Shown piece by piece: positions 18,064 to 28,314 of a stretch of DNA of 64,000 nt. Position 1 is the first letter of the stretch, and each line of letters begins with the position of its first letter. The notes beneath the pieces were generated by a model, which worked only from the letters and a program-made list of their open reading frames with translations, did no database searches and was not told where the DNA came from. Origin of the DNA: Lacinutrix neustonica (GTDB taxonomy: Bacteria > Bacteroidota > Bacteroidia > Flavobacteriales > Flavobacteriaceae). Location: contig NZ_CP113088.1 in the NCBI RefSeq assembly GCF_026625145.1, positions 868,001 to 932,000 of the forward strand, read 5' to 3'. The position numbers and the translations under genes are program-made.

Positions 18064-18579
18064 TTGAGAAAAGCATTTGTAATTATATTGACCTTTATCG
18101 AATTTTTGTCATTTGGACAAGAAATGGAACTGAATTCGATTAAACCAAGCGAATTGGATAGCATCTATGTTCAGGCATTAAATAGCAGATTTGACCTTCT
18201 ACTATCAAGTGGTTGGAAATATATCGAACTGAATCAAAACGGAAAACGGATTTCCAAAATGAACGTATCCGAACGATACAAATTCTTGACGATTGAGGAA
18301 CTAATTGATTTGTCAGTTAAAGAAAAAAAGACAATTCGGGCTTTGCGTCTGACTCACAAAAAAATTGGAACTGATACAGTTGACGTGAATTTTGGAATTG
18401 TAAATGTTACTGGAAAGAGGAAAATGCATTTCAACAATGGATTGAAATTTAAAAAAGCGGATTTTGCATTAGACTGTGGCGGAACAAATGGCTACGTTTC
18501 TGATATGAGATTTGTGTTTGACAGAAAGAAAAATTATTGGGAATTAATAGACGAAAAGTATAAAATAACAACTGAATAA
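18064..18579 (+). CDS. Predicted secreted protein, TTG start (cassette 22)
   Basis: 171 residues from the TTG of the shared leader TTTGAGAAA, 11 bp after the junction. This start supplies a signal peptide (MRKAFVIILTFIEFLSFGQ) with a likely cleavage after the glycine. The next ATG would remove it. The mature protein has a conserved-looking stretch KADFALDCGGTNGYVSDMRFVF. No domain is recognised. It is followed after 3 bp by a membrane protein gene and the two probably form a unit. Confidence 0.65.
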   Translation: MRKAFVIILTFIEFLSFGQEMELNSIKPSELDSIYVQALNSRFDLLLSSGWKYIELNQNGKRISKMNVSERYKFLTIEELIDLSVKEKKTIRALRLTHKKIGTDTVDVNFGIVNVTGKRKMHFNNGLKFKKADFALDCGGTNGYVSDMRFVFDRKKNYWELIDEKYKITTE

Positions 18580-18582
18580 TAT

Positions 18583-18984
18583 ATGAGATATATTATCAAA
18601 ATTTGGTTATTTACGATAATCATTTCACCTCTTTTATTAGCATTAATATTAGGTGCTATTATAAATGATTCGAGTTTTACGAGTATATTAAATTCTTACG
18701 AAATAATATTTGTAATGATAATTGTCGGCCTTCTTTCGTCAATTCCTGCAATGGTAATATTTTGGTTAATTAAAAGGTTTTTGAAAGATAAATTCTCAAC
18801 CCTAAACGAGAAAATTATATTATCAATTTATAGTTTTTTATCGGTTTGGATTACGTTTTTCATCGTTGATAGCGGATTTATTACAAGATGGTCTGAACAG
18901 ACAATTTGGGTTTTGATATATTCGCTAACAATAGTGATAGGAGTTTGGATTTTTGATAATAATAATAAAATAATAACTGAATAA
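18583..18984 (+). CDS. Four-helix membrane protein (cassette 22)
   Basis: 133 residues with four membrane segments, beginning WLFTIIISPLLLALILGAII and ending with VWIFDNN. No motif of a known transporter or enzyme. It directly follows the secreted protein gene. Function unknown. Confidence 0.65.
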   Translation: MRYIIKIWLFTIIISPLLLALILGAIINDSSFTSILNSYEIIFVMIIVGLLSSIPAMVIFWLIKRFLKDKFSTLNEKIILSIYSFLSVWITFFIVDSGFITRWSEQTIWVLIYSLTIVIGVWIFDNNNKIITE

Positions 18985-18992
18985 AAAACGGT

Positions 18993-19124
18993 GTACAACA
19001 ACGGCTATAATTCAGCGCGACTGAATTATTAAAAATTAACTATCTTCATCTTAATAACAAAACAATCAGGCCGACAGGTAGCAACTCCTACCCCACGCCG
19101 AAATTATAGCCCGAACCGTTGTGT
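18993..19124 (+). other. attC-like site 22 (unique body)
   Basis: Box GGTGTACAAC matches its cassette start GTTGTACACC. The body has CTGAATTATT and a CCACGCCG arm not seen elsewhere. Confidence 0.7.
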
Positions 19125-19136
19125 GCAATTTGAGAA

Positions 19137-19693
19137 ATGACGAACCCTAAATTTGAAATAAAGATTTTAAGACAGCATTGGATTAAAGACGACGGATTGG
19201 ACGATAAAACCGATTTATGTTCTCACGGAGAATTGTATCTGAAAATCGGAGATGAAATTTTATCTAACTCGGAATCTGACTCGTGGTGTTTAAGTGCTTC
19301 GGACTTTATCTGCTTCGGACTTTAAAAAAAGATTATTCAATCGGAGATTTTGATAATTATTTGGTGCCTTGTTGCGGACATTTTATGATACCGAATGACG
19401 AGAAAGATTACGTTTTGATTTGTGGATGCAATAACGGAATTGATTGGAGTGTAAAACACGAAAACGGTATGGTTGAATTCACAACTGAAAAAGGAAATAA
19501 AACGAAAATACCAATTGACTTTTACATAAATCAAGTAATTGACTTTACTGACCAAGTTGAGCAGTTTTATGGAAACCCAAGTGAGAAAGAAGTCCCGAAA
19601 GATGATTTTGACCAAAATGGCTTTCGTCAATTCCGGACTGAATGGAATAATCTAAAATCTGAATGGAAAAAAACTGCACACAACAATGTATAA
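19137..19693 (+). CDS. Unknown cysteine-containing protein, apparent frameshift (cassette 23)
   Basis: About 186 residues after reading CGG at 19300-19302 as CCGG, which gives CLSASGLYLLRTLKKDYSIGD. The downstream part has LVPCCGHFMIPND and VLICGCNNGIDWSV, so four cysteines and a histidine that could hold a metal ion. No signal or membrane segment. It ends in TAHNNV, with the stop encoded inside the attC-like site. Function unknown. Confidence 0.6.
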
Positions 19694-19810
19694 CCGCAAT
19701 TACGGCGGATTCGACTACGTCCGAATCCACTCGGAATTGCTAACGTGAGTGCTAAATCGAAAATTAACGCTTATTAACCCGTAACTGACGGTTATACGAG
19801 ACCGTTGGCA
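19678..19810 (+). other. attC-like site 23 (class III)
   Basis: Box TGCACACAAC matches its cassette start GTTGTGTGCA. Hairpin GGATTCG/CGAATCC perfect. Confidence 0.8.
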
Positions 19811-19829
19811 ACAATTAAAAAAACGAACA

Positions 19830-20441
19830 TTGAGAGTAAATTCATTTTACAAATACTTTACGATTGCATGCTTAATATTAATATTAACAGTTGCTATTCC
19901 TTATTTCATAAAATTTAATGGAGGAATATCTAACGAGACAGCAGTTTGGGGAGCTTTCGGAGATTATTTTGGCGGAATTCTGAACCCAATTTTTGCAATA
20001 ATTAATATCGGAATTTTAATATACCTGACCCATTTAGTTCATAAAATAGACTCTAACAGAGTGAAAAAAGAACTTGAAATTCAAAAACAAATTGCTATTT
20101 ATGGATTAAAGCACGATGCTTTAAAGGCCTTTAATAATAATTTATCTAAGTTTCAGCTCGAACTTGTTAAGTCTAATGAAAATTCAGAACTAAATATTAT
20201 ATTACATCGGAACGATTTCTATTCATTAATTGAGACTTATACATATTTATTTCCAAGCATTGAAAATGATAAAAAAAGTGCACTAACTGAAAAAATGCGT
20301 GAGCTTTCAAAAATTGCGGGAGATAGATTTGTAGGAGGAAACGAATTTGATATTCCGAATAAATTAGAACCTAAATTACTTGAGTTTATCGATTTGAAAA
20401 TTGAATTCATTAAAAACATTCAAAATTGCATTTTAGAATAG
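19830..20441 (+). CDS. Membrane protein with putAbiC-like motif (cassette 24)
   Basis: 203 residues from a TTG at 19830; no ATG is near. Two N-terminal membrane segments flank the motif AVWGAFGDYFGGILNPIFA, which is the hallmark of the putative AbiC-type phage abortive-infection membrane proteins (PF16872-like). A helical cytoplasmic part of about 130 residues follows. Family members are often found in defence islands, but the mechanism is not known. The match is to the membrane motif only and the C-terminal part is shorter than I would expect. It precedes a secreted protein gene by 28 bp. Confidence 0.6.
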   Translation: MRVNSFYKYFTIACLILILTVAIPYFIKFNGGISNETAVWGAFGDYFGGILNPIFAIINIGILIYLTHLVHKIDSNRVKKELEIQKQIAIYGLKHDALKAFNNNLSKFQLELVKSNENSELNIILHRNDFYSLIETYTYLFPSIENDKKSALTEKMRELSKIAGDRFVGGNEFDIPNKLEPKLLEFIDLKIEFIKNIQNCILE

Positions 20442-20469
20442 GTACCATATACTTTAAATAATAATTAAA

Positions 20470-21475
20470 ATGAACAAGGCTTTATTAATACTCTATTTCC
20501 TATTAGGTGTTTTTTGGAATATTTACGCTCAAGTTAATCCAAATCATGTTCTTGTAAATGGTTATACTCGTAGTGACGGAACAGTAGTTAAACCATATTA
20601 CCGAACTGCACCCAATTCTACAAACATTGATAACTTTTCGACAAGAGGAAACACTAATCCTTATACTGGAGAAGCAGGTTGGATACCAAGAGACGATAAT
20701 TATGCTTATTCTTATATTTCATCGAATAGAAGTAAAAATTTAAGAAACTATAGAAAAACAGAACCGATCCATAGCTATGGAAGACAAAAAGAATGGATAA
20801 GTCAAAAATTAAACAAACTTGCCAAAATTTCACTTAAAAAAAATAAAAAATACAATAAAGACATACGTAAAACAACAAAAAAAAATAAAAAATATATAAA
20901 CAATAAAAAGGAATTAGATATAAAAAACTTCTCTGATGGTTGGTATTATGCGATAGTTAGGACTTCAGTTAAAATTAACAATGAATATGAGGAAGTTCTT
21001 TTTAAAAGAGAAGTTTTATTACAAGATGGTAAAGTTGTAAAATATATTGGTTTTAGCCATTTAGTATATGATATTTATAACTTCGATAAAGTTACGAGTT
21101 ATTACAAATTCAAATTGATTTATCCGGACAATTCAATGACAGATTACGGAATTATGAGCTTTTATGAAAATGAACCATTGAAGTATACACCTTACTATGA
21201 ATATCCTAATGTTGTATTCTTCTATGTAACCGAATCTAATAACGGAGGAAAAATATCAATGATTTTAGAAAGCGACAATATTGTTTATAATGGTGGTTCA
21301 ATAACAAATTACTGGAATGAAATTCCGAGACTGTCAAACAACAGAAAGTGTCATTAAATTTTACTTACCAAGAGGAAATTATAAATTTTATGCTGAAAAC
21401 AAAAAGAGTTTATGGACAAATGATTTCTTGTTAATAAATAATGAATGTCAAGGAATTAGATTAAATTTTAATTAA
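20470..21475 (+). CDS. Secreted protein with a Bacteroidota NPNHV..GYTRSDG-type N-terminal domain, apparent frameshift (cassette 24)
   Basis: Signal peptide MNKALLILYFLLGVFWNIYAQ, then VNPNHVLVNGYTRSDGTVVKPYYRT and NPYTGEAGWIPRDD, a short domain recurrent in secreted Bacteroidota proteins. A lysine-rich linker and a beta-rich C-terminal domain follow. The frame breaks at 21325-21329 (CCGAG); CCGG restores NEIPDCQTTESVIKFYLPRGNYKF, ending at 21475 for about 334 residues. Function unknown; it is probably periplasmic or surface-exposed. Confidence 0.65.
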
Positions 21476-21485
21476 GAAAAACTAT

Positions 21486-21617
21486 TGCCAACACCGTGTA
21501 TAATTCATTGCTAGTACTCGCCTACCTACGAAAATCCTCGCGGATTTTCTATTCGGTTTGTATTTGCTAAATTAGTTGCTGAAACACGCAACGAAATCAT
21601 ACACAAACACGTTAGCC
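21486..21617 (+). other. attC-like site 24 (class II)
   Basis: Box ATTGCCAAC against cassette start GTTGGCAAC: 8 of 9 bases match. Confidence 0.75.
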
Positions 21618-21664
21618 ATAATATGAACGGAACGATATTTGAAGTTATTTAAGAAACTAACATT

Positions 21665-22444
21665 ATGAAAAAAATCATACTTCTTTTATTACTGACTTTC
21701 GGAATTAAAACAGTATTTGCGGATTGTGCAATGAGTGCAATGTATTTCTTTCCGGAAACTAAAGAAATTAGCTTGAATTCAAAATTTATCATTCAAGGTT
21801 ACGCATATAGTCAAAAGACAATAAATAGTTTTAAAAACAGAAAAGTTTATCTTGAAAGTGAAAGCGGAGAATTAATTGAACTTAATCTTGAAGAATTCTA
21901 TACTGGACAAATGCAATTAACTCAAGCCATTTTTTGTCCAGCATCAGAATTAAAGCCTAATACGAAATACTTTCTTAAATACTATGACCGGACCGAAAAT
22001 GAAGAAAGAGAAATGAAGCAATACAACAGAGAGAAAAAAGAAAGAGAAAAAGTTTATTGGAAAACAACGGACAAAAAGGAACTTGAAACTCTGAATTCCA
22101 ATCTGAATGTTGAATTTGAAGAAACAGAAGTTGTACACTATGGTTGTGGACCTTCTGCAAATGCGATTTTTGATGTTAAAAACAAATCGGAATCTGAAAT
22201 TTGGTATAAGACTGAAGTTGTTGACTTGAGCACTAACGATAAAAAAGTGTTTTACATTAAAGAATGGAATGGTAAACTAAATGTCGGACACGGAATGTGT
22301 GCAGGAGCATTTACTTACAAGAATAAAGGAAAATATAAAGTTAGGTTCACACCAATGAATACTGACGGAAAATCAATAAAAACAACTGATTGGACAACTT
22401 TTGAAAGTCCGTTTATGAACGACAAAAGTCTATTCGGAAATTAA
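21665..22444 (+). CDS. Predicted secreted protein, 259 residues (cassette 25)
   Basis: Signal peptide MKKIILLLLLTFGIKTVFA with a clear A-D cleavage position. The mature protein begins DCAMSAMYFFPETKEISLNSKFIIQGYAY and appears to hold two beta-sandwich-like halves, the second with VHYGCGPSANAIFDVKN and WNGKLNVGHGMCAGAFTYK. Conserved cysteines suggest disulphides. A charged helical stretch separates the halves. No family recognised. Alone in its cassette. Confidence 0.7.
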   Translation: MKKIILLLLLTFGIKTVFADCAMSAMYFFPETKEISLNSKFIIQGYAYSQKTINSFKNRKVYLESESGELIELNLEEFYTGQMQLTQAIFCPASELKPNTKYFLKYYDRTENEEREMKQYNREKKEREKVYWKTTDKKELETLNSNLNVEFEETEVVHYGCGPSANAIFDVKNKSESEIWYKTEVVDLSTNDKKVFYIKEWNGKLNVGHGMCAGAFTYKNKGKYKVRFTPMNTDGKSIKTTDWTTFESPFMNDKSLFGN

Positions 22445-22454
22445 AAAATACTAT

Positions 22455-22584
22455 GGCTAACAATGGCTATAAGTAATTGCTTGTTCTCGTCTACTTCTGA
22501 AAATCCTCGCGGATTTTCAGTTTGGTGTGTACTTGCAAAGTTAAATGCTAAACCACGCAACTACTCATAGCCGAGACGTTGCCA
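22455..22584 (+). other. attC-like site 25 (class V)
   Basis: Box TATGGCTAAC matches its cassette start GTTAGCCATA. Confidence 0.8.
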
Positions 22585-22607
22585 CACATTTGAAAAAAAC
22601 ATAGCGA

Positions 22608-23255
22608 ATGACAAAAAGTTTTGAGAAAGAAAAAGGAAAGGAACATTTAGATAAAGGATTTCTTGAGGAACTAAAACATAAAATTTGGTCAACTAAAGGA
22701 ACTCGATTTACAGCTGATACTCGATTAAAAACAATCGCAAAATATTCAACTTTGAGTATAAGTTTTCTTTCTGCTTACCTGATAATTTTTGGATTGGTAT
22801 CTGTTTATAATTTATATAATCCAAATGCGATAGATGCGAATGTAATAGCATTTACGATTACAGCCTTGTCAATTTTAGTATTAGTTTTTTCATTAATAGA
22901 AAATGCACAAAACTATCCAGTCAAAGCTAAAAATTTTCACGATTGCGCATTGGATTTGGCTGACTTATATAATGAACTTCAAAATTATAAGTCCTATGAA
23001 GAAAATGCTACTGAAAACGACAAAATGGAATTTTGCAATAGACTTCAAAAGGAATATCAAAATATATTACGTCGCTATGAAAACCACGACCCAATCGATA
23101 ATAACAAATTCAGAATAAAATTTCGAGACTATTATAAAGTAAAATGGTACGATTGGATATGGACACATATTTTATATTTTGCAAATACTCGTTTGATTTA
23201 CATTGCAATGATGTTAATTCCTGGTATAATTTTATATTTTGTAGTGACGAAATAA
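22608..23255 (+). CDS. SLATT domain membrane protein (cassette 26)
   Basis: 215 residues. The order is a charged N-terminus, TRFTADTRLK, a first membrane segment (LSISFLSAYLIIFGLVSVY), a second (ITALSILVLVFSLIENA), NYPVKAKNFHDCALDLADLYNEL, and a C-terminal helical region. This is the layout of SLATT proteins (SMODS and SLOG-associating two-helix effectors), which are thought to form pores or disrupt membranes in nucleotide-signalling defence. No cyclase or SLOG partner gene is in the same cassette, so it is an orphan effector or acts with a gene elsewhere. A third hydrophobic stretch lies near residue 200. Confidence 0.75.
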   Translation: MTKSFEKEKGKEHLDKGFLEELKHKIWSTKGTRFTADTRLKTIAKYSTLSISFLSAYLIIFGLVSVYNLYNPNAIDANVIAFTITALSILVLVFSLIENAQNYPVKAKNFHDCALDLADLYNELQNYKSYEENATENDKMEFCNRLQKEYQNILRRYENHDPIDNNKFRIKFRDYYKVKWYDWIWTHILYFANTRLIYIAMMLIPGIILYFVVTK

Positions 23256-23290
23256 TCCAAACAGCTCGGAATGTAACGCAAAAAAACGTG

Positions 23291-23483
23291 TGGCAACAAC
23301 GTATATAGCTCATATCTAGTTAGTTGATTAATAGAAGTTAAGGTATATTTGCTAGTCCGCCAAATTTTTTAATTTGGCTTATTGAGAAAAGATAATAAGA
23401 AAAATTTAAAAATTCGGCTCGTGCTACATCCGAAAATAATTTCATAATTTGCACGCTACGAGCCATATACAAGACCGTTAGCA
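23291..23483 (+). other. attC-like site 26 (class VI, long)
   Basis: Box GTGTGGCAAC matches its cassette start GTTGCCACAC. Palindrome GCCAAATTT..AATTTGGC. Confidence 0.75.
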
Positions 23484-23504
23484 ACAAGCTGAAATCCGAA
23501 CTAA

Positions 23505-24762
23505 ATGAAAGAAGTTGATACATCATCAAATTTGAATTCTAGAATCAAGCTATTTGCTGACTGGCTGAATAATGGTGGTGTCAAAACTATTTGGTCAAAT
23601 CACTTGCTAGAAGATTTAATAAAAGTCAAATTTAGAGCAGATGGAACAGTAGATGAATCTACAGTAAGCTCAGTTGTAAGAGCTTCTCTCTTAGCTTACG
23701 AAGGAACACAATGGACACCACCACATTCTTCGATTGAGCTAATGACTGAATATCAAACAACATTACAAAAAGCTCTCTTTTTTGAGCAAATAATGATTGA
23801 CACTAAAGAGGATTTTGATTCTATATATGAGCAACATAAAAATTCGGAATCAACACTTTATCGAGGAGTAACAGAAGCGAAATGGAGAATTTACAGTTCA
23901 CTTCAAAGATATTGGATAAATGAAAAGTTATATGAAAACGGTACGGACTATAAAACTTTCATAGAAAAAACTATCAGCAATGCAAAAAAACAAAATGGTG
24001 GAATTTTAGAAAAGTTCTTCAAAAAAAATGGAATAAGCCCGAGAGAATGATATTGCAGTTTTAAGTTTTTTACAACACTATGGTTGCCCAACACCTTTAG
24101 TAGATTGGAGTAATAATTTCAAAAACGCATTATATTTTGCTACCGAAAACGTGAATGAATATAAGGATGAATCTAGAGAAATAGAAAAATACTTTAGTGT
24201 ATACCACATTGAGGAAAAGGATTTAATTTCAACCAGTTTAGTCTCTCTCGTTGAAAAAGGAATTTCGGAAATGGAGAGACACGTAAAAGATAATGTCATC
24301 CAAAATGGAGAATCTGAAGGAATTGAACAAACTGAAATGGAAAAATTCTTTGGAAGAGACAGACTTAAAATGGCAACAAAAATGCTTCACCAAGATAGTC
24401 TAATAAAATTCGTAACGAAAATAGAAAGACTAATTGAGTTTCCATTGACTTATTTCTCAGATATTAATGAAGAAAATGACATACAGTTTTCACTTAATAA
24501 CAGTATGAATATTATAAATCAAGAAGGAGTTTTTATTTGGAATTCTCACCCTTTTAAACCAATAGAACAAGTTGGTAACGAACAATTTGGAAATAAAGAA
24601 GATGTAATTTATAGATTTTCAAAATGCTATAACATAAACAAAAAATTAACTGATTATGTGAAAGATAAAATTAGACAAGAGGGTATTAATTCAGAATTCA
24701 TTTATCCTGACCCAAATTTAATAGCAAAAAAGAGTTTTGAAGAAACAAAAGCCAGTTGCTAA
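23505..24762 (+). CDS. FRG domain protein, apparent frameshift (cassette 27)
   Basis: About 418 residues. The FRG domain is marked by STLYRGVTEAKWRIYSSLQR and, after the break, VLSFLQHYGCPTPLVDWSNNFKNALYFAT. The break is at 24039-24043 (CCGAG); CCGG restores GISPENDIAVLSF. FRG-domain proteins are frequent in phage-defence regions, sometimes with toxin-like roles, but the activity is unproven. The N-terminal 110 residues are helical and unassigned; the C-terminal 170 residues are also unassigned. It ends KASC, with the stop codon inside the end box TGCTAAC. Confidence 0.75.
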
Positions 24763-24887
24763 CAACGTATATAATCCATTGCTAGTGAAGGCTTACTTAC
24801 GAAAATCCTCGCGGATTTTCTATCCGGTTTTTATTTGCTAAATTACGTGTTAAACCACGCAACGTATCATATACAAAACCGTTGTGC
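24757..24887 (+). other. attC-like site 27 (class II)
   Basis: Box GTTGCTAAC matches its cassette start GTTAGCAAC and holds the FRG gene stop codon. Confidence 0.8.
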
Positions 24888-24900
24888 ATAATTTGAGAAA

Positions 24901-25119
24901 ATGGGAGTTTTAGAAAAAATCACATTTATTTTATTTGTAGGAGCAATAATTTTTGTTTGGAATAAATACGCTGTTACCAAATTAGTGAAAGAGGTGGTTC
25001 GTAAGAATCCAAACAATAATTGGTTAGCTGATAAACAAAGTATAATCACAAAAGGGTTTCAATCATTTTATTGGACTGCCTATGCAATACTAATTGTTTC
25101 ATTTTTAATATCTGATTAA
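24901..25119 (+). CDS. Small two-helix membrane protein (cassette 28)
   Basis: 72 residues with a membrane segment at each end (FILFVGAIIFVW and AYAILIVSFLIS) and a basic loop between. It is followed after 4 bp by an SMI1/KNR4-like gene. Function unknown; possibly a small toxin or an anchor for its neighbour. Confidence 0.6.
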   Translation: MGVLEKITFILFVGAIIFVWNKYAVTKLVKEVVRKNPNNNWLADKQSIITKGFQSFYWTAYAILIVSFLISD

Positions 25120-25123
25120 AAAA

Positions 25124-25541
25124 ATGCCATTCCCATTAGAAGAAAAATATATAACAGAAACAGAATCGGAATTGAATGTGAAATTCCCATCTGAATTTAA
25201 AAACCGAATGATAAAATCAAATGGTGGAGAATTATTGATTTCGGGCAAGTTTGAATTTGAACTATATCCTTTCTTTGATAAATCTGACCGAAAAAGAATA
25301 AGTCGGACTTGTAATCATATTGGACTTGAAACAAAAAACGCTCGTGAATGGAATGGGTTTCCTGAAAATGGAATCGCAATCGGAGCGGACGGATTTGGAA
25401 ATCAACTAATCTTGACTCATAACGGAAATGGAAATTTAACTGACGAACTATATTTCACGGAATCACGAGACACGACAAGTGGAAAAAATAGCTGAATCCA
25501 TTAACAAACTTTCCGTTGAAAAAAGCTCATTCTCGGAATAA
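25124..25541 (+). CDS. SMI1/KNR4 (SUKH) family protein, apparent frameshift (cassette 28)
   Basis: About 138 residues. The SUKH fold is recognisable from YITETESELNVKFPSEFKNRMIKSNGGEL, ENGIAIGADGFGNQLIL and the final strands. The break at 25456-25460 (CACGG) read as CCGG restores YFRNHETRQVEKIAESINKLS, ending at 25541. SUKH proteins are best known as immunity proteins against contact-dependent and polymorphic toxins. No toxin gene is in the cassette; the small membrane protein upstream is the only partner. Confidence 0.75.
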
Positions 25542-25571
25542 AATAAAATCGAAATTTAACTAAAAAACTAT

Positions 25572-25702
25572 GCACAACATTGGCTATAAAAAATTGCTAT
25601 TACAGGCTTATCCTGAAAATTCCTGCGGAATTTTCAGCTTGGCGTGTACTTGCAAAAGTCCGTGCTAACCCACGCAACTGTTCATAGCGAGAACCGTTGT
25701 GT
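25572..25702 (+). other. attC-like site 28 (class V)
   Basis: Box TATGCACAAC matches its cassette start GTTGTGCATA. Confidence 0.8.
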
Positions 25703-26154
25703 ACAATGGCTCACTCGGCTCAAAAAAAAACCAAATTCGCTAAAACTAATACTCTAAAGCATTAATTTTTATCAAAAAAATTAACACGTAATTATTACGC
25801 AAAATAACGGTTTGTAAACGGATTAAATAGCAAAACGGAGCAATACGCAACGGAACTACCACTCAATCGCTTTCTGACAACTTAAATGCGCAACTGTAAC
25901 AGACTACAGCTCTGCTCCTATTACGTATAAAAACATGACTCTAAAAGTGCTGTTTAAAGCAAAAAGCAATATTGACGACGGATACCACTCGGTGTGATAA
26001 ATGGAATAAAAAATATAAAGCACTGTACACAACAGTGTGTAAAAATAATTGCTTGGTTCCTTCTTACTCGGAAAATCCTAACGGATTTTCCTCGCGGTTC
26101 GTTAATATTTACTATTTTAGAGGCTTAATCACGCAACTATCCTTACACTTAACG
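25697..26154 (+). repeat. Cassette 29: ORF-less, family B
   Basis: 458 bp, first of a B-A-C-A run. No gene seen. Confidence 0.9.
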
Positions 26155-26160
26155 TTAGCC
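26027..26160 (+). other. attC-like site 29 (class I)
   Basis: Box TGTACACAAC. The distal CCGG reads CGCGG. Confidence 0.8.
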
Positions 26161-26616
26161 CACATACCCACTCGGCTCGAAAAAAAATTCTAAAGTTGCT
26201 TAAAAGTGGTTTAAAAATAAAAAAAACGCTTCTCACCTGCTCACTCAACTTATTTCGGATAAAACACAACACGACACTGTTGCGACGGACTCTTTAACGT
26301 TGCGGCAAAACTGTATGTGAAATAAAATATCATACTCAATCCTTTTCTGACATTAGTAAAACGCAACTCTTGCGGCGGATTTATATAGCAAACGGCAAAT
26401 CGTAACGCACAAAAGATAAAATCAATAGTAGCACGTAAAACAAAACTCTACGGAGCTGCAAAGCCATATGGAGAAAAATAAAATAACGTGGGCTAACAAT
26501 GTGTAAAATAAATACTACTTTTATGACTTAACCTAAAGGCAGTTCGTGTTAGCTTGCTTCGGATTTTCCTACGGAAAATCCCCGCACACTAACCCGTACT
26601 TACCTTACACGAAACG
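26155..26616 (+). repeat. Cassette 30: ORF-less, family A
   Basis: 462 bp, the shortest family A copy, with a small deletion after the leader A-run. No gene seen. Confidence 0.85.
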
Positions 26617-26622
26617 TTACCA
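26491..26622 (+). other. attC-like site 30 (class IV)
   Basis: Box GTGGGCTAAC. Confidence 0.8.
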
Positions 26623-27058
26623 ACCATGCCACTCGGCTCTAAAAAAAAACACTTCTTAAACAATCTCTAAGGATAAAAACCACTAAAGTTACCGGATAAA
26701 ATTTTACAATAACATTCTCGGCAAATAAGAGTGTAAATCTTACGTCGGACAAACCTCACTCCTACGCTATAATAAAAACGGATTTAAGCCTGGCGCAACT
26801 CTTAAGGCGGACTGATTTACATTACGGCTAATCAAATACATAAAAACTGATTTCGGTCTGACAAAAGCAATGCGCAATCTTTGCGGCGGATTGATATACG
26901 AAACGGCTAACTGGGTAAATTACAAGAACGGTTGGTAACAATGTGTAAAATAAATACTACTTTTATGGCTTAACCTAAAGGCTGTTCGTGTTAGCTTGCT
27001 TCGGATTTTCCTACGGAAAATCCCCGCACACTAACCCGTACTTACCTTACACGAACCG
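26617..27058 (+). repeat. Cassette 31: ORF-less, family C, long form
   Basis: 442 bp. It has about 64 bp more than the other two C copies, containing an additional TCTTACGTCGGAC-type module. No gene seen. Confidence 0.85.
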
Positions 27059-27064
27059 TTAGCC
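26933..27064 (+). other. attC-like site 31 (class IV)
   Basis: Box GTTGGTAAC matches cassette start GTTACCAAC. Confidence 0.8.
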
Positions 27065-27530
27065 CACATGCCCACTCGGCTCGAAAAAAAATTCTAAAGT
27101 TGCTTAAAAGTGGTTTAAAAGTAAAAAAAATAACGCTTCTCACCTGCTCACTCAATCTATTTCGGATAAAAGAAAAACGCGACACTCTCGCGGCGGACTG
27201 ATTTACATTGCTGCAAAACTATATGTGTAAAAGTTTAAAAAAAGATTACTCAAGCGTTTTCTGACCATAGCAAAACGCAACTCTTACGACGGATTTATAT
27301 AGCAAACGGCAAATCGTAACCCACAAAAGATAAAATCAATAATAGCACGTAAAACAAAACTCTGCGGAGCTGCAAAACCATATGGAGAAAAATAAAATAA
27401 CGTGGGCTAACAATGTGTAAAATAAATACTACTTTTATGGCTTAACCTAAAGGCAGTTCGTGTTTGCTTGCTTCCGATTTTCCTACGGAAAATCCCCGCA
27501 ATCAAACCCGTACTTACTTTACACGAAACG
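27059..27530 (+). repeat. Cassette 32: ORF-less, family A
   Basis: 472 bp, subtype close to the copy at 34847-35316 in its middle part. No gene seen. Confidence 0.85.
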
Positions 27531-27536
27531 TTGTAG
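27405..27536 (+). other. attC-like site 32 (class IV)
   Basis: Box GTGGGCTAAC. Confidence 0.8.
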
Positions 27537-27553
27537 CCAATTAAAAAAAACCA

Positions 27554-28096
27554 ATGAATACGAAACCCTTTCTAATATTTCTGATAGGTTTAATTTGTTT
27601 TTCTTGTAATGATGAATCACTTGAAAATAAGTATAATTATTGGATTTCCAACAATGATTTTAGCGGTAAAAATGAATTGATAAGAAAATTTGAAAATACA
27701 ATTAATGCCAGGCAAATTGACTCATTGAATTATCCAAAATATTGGTTTCTGAAGAATCAATTTAGCTGGAAAATAAATGATAATATTTTAATAAATGAAA
27801 ACTCTGACAAGGCTGTAATTCTATTAATGAGTATCGGATTAGACAACAAAAAAGACACACTAGGAAGTGTAAATGTGCTATCAGCAGAACGTTTATCAAA
27901 CAATTGGATAATTAATGACGGAATTGATATGACTTTTTACTATTTCACTCACTACTATAATGAAAATTTGACATTCGATAAAATAAATGAATTATCAACC
28001 AAAAGAATGATAAAAGGAGGATATATGAACTCTGAAAAAGAATTTAACCATAAATACGTTGATGATAACTGGAATTATTTGTTTGGTAATAAATAA
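27554..28096 (+). CDS. Predicted lipoprotein, 180 residues (cassette 33)
   Basis: Lipoprotein signal MNTKPFLIFLIGLICFSC with Cys18 as the lipidated residue. The mature protein has no recognised domain; it includes YWISNNDFSGKNELIRKFE and DGIDMTFYYFTHYYNENL. It starts 23 bp after the junction with AAAAAAACC before the ATG, a leader type also seen at 9711 and 51518. Function unknown. Confidence 0.7.
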   Translation: MNTKPFLIFLIGLICFSCNDESLENKYNYWISNNDFSGKNELIRKFENTINARQIDSLNYPKYWFLKNQFSWKINDNILINENSDKAVILLMSIGLDNKKDTLGSVNVLSAERLSNNWIINDGIDMTFYYFTHYYNENLTFDKINELSTKRMIKGGYMNSEKEFNHKYVDDNWNYLFGNK

Positions 28097-28105
28097 AATA
28101 ACTGG

Positions 28106-28301
28106 CTACAACAACGTATATAGCTCATAGCTAATTAGTTGCTTAATTCAAAGTTAAGGCATATTTGCAAGTCCGCCAAATTTTTTAATTTGGCTTATAG
28201 AAAAAAAAAGATAATAAGAAAATTAAAAAATTTGGCTCGTGCCTAACCGAATATTTATTTCTAATTTACACGCTACGAGCCATATACCGAGACCGTTGTG
28301 C
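28106..28301 (+). other. attC-like site 33 (class VI, long)
   Basis: Box TGGCTACAAC matches its cassette start GTTGTAGCCA. Confidence 0.75.
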
Positions 28302-28314
28302 GTAAGTCGAGAAA

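Noticed and set aside
19545-19730. Minus strand frames beginning MDSDVVESAVIAVIHC (also 42153-42437)
   Set aside because: The shared start is encoded by class III site sequence, not by related genes.
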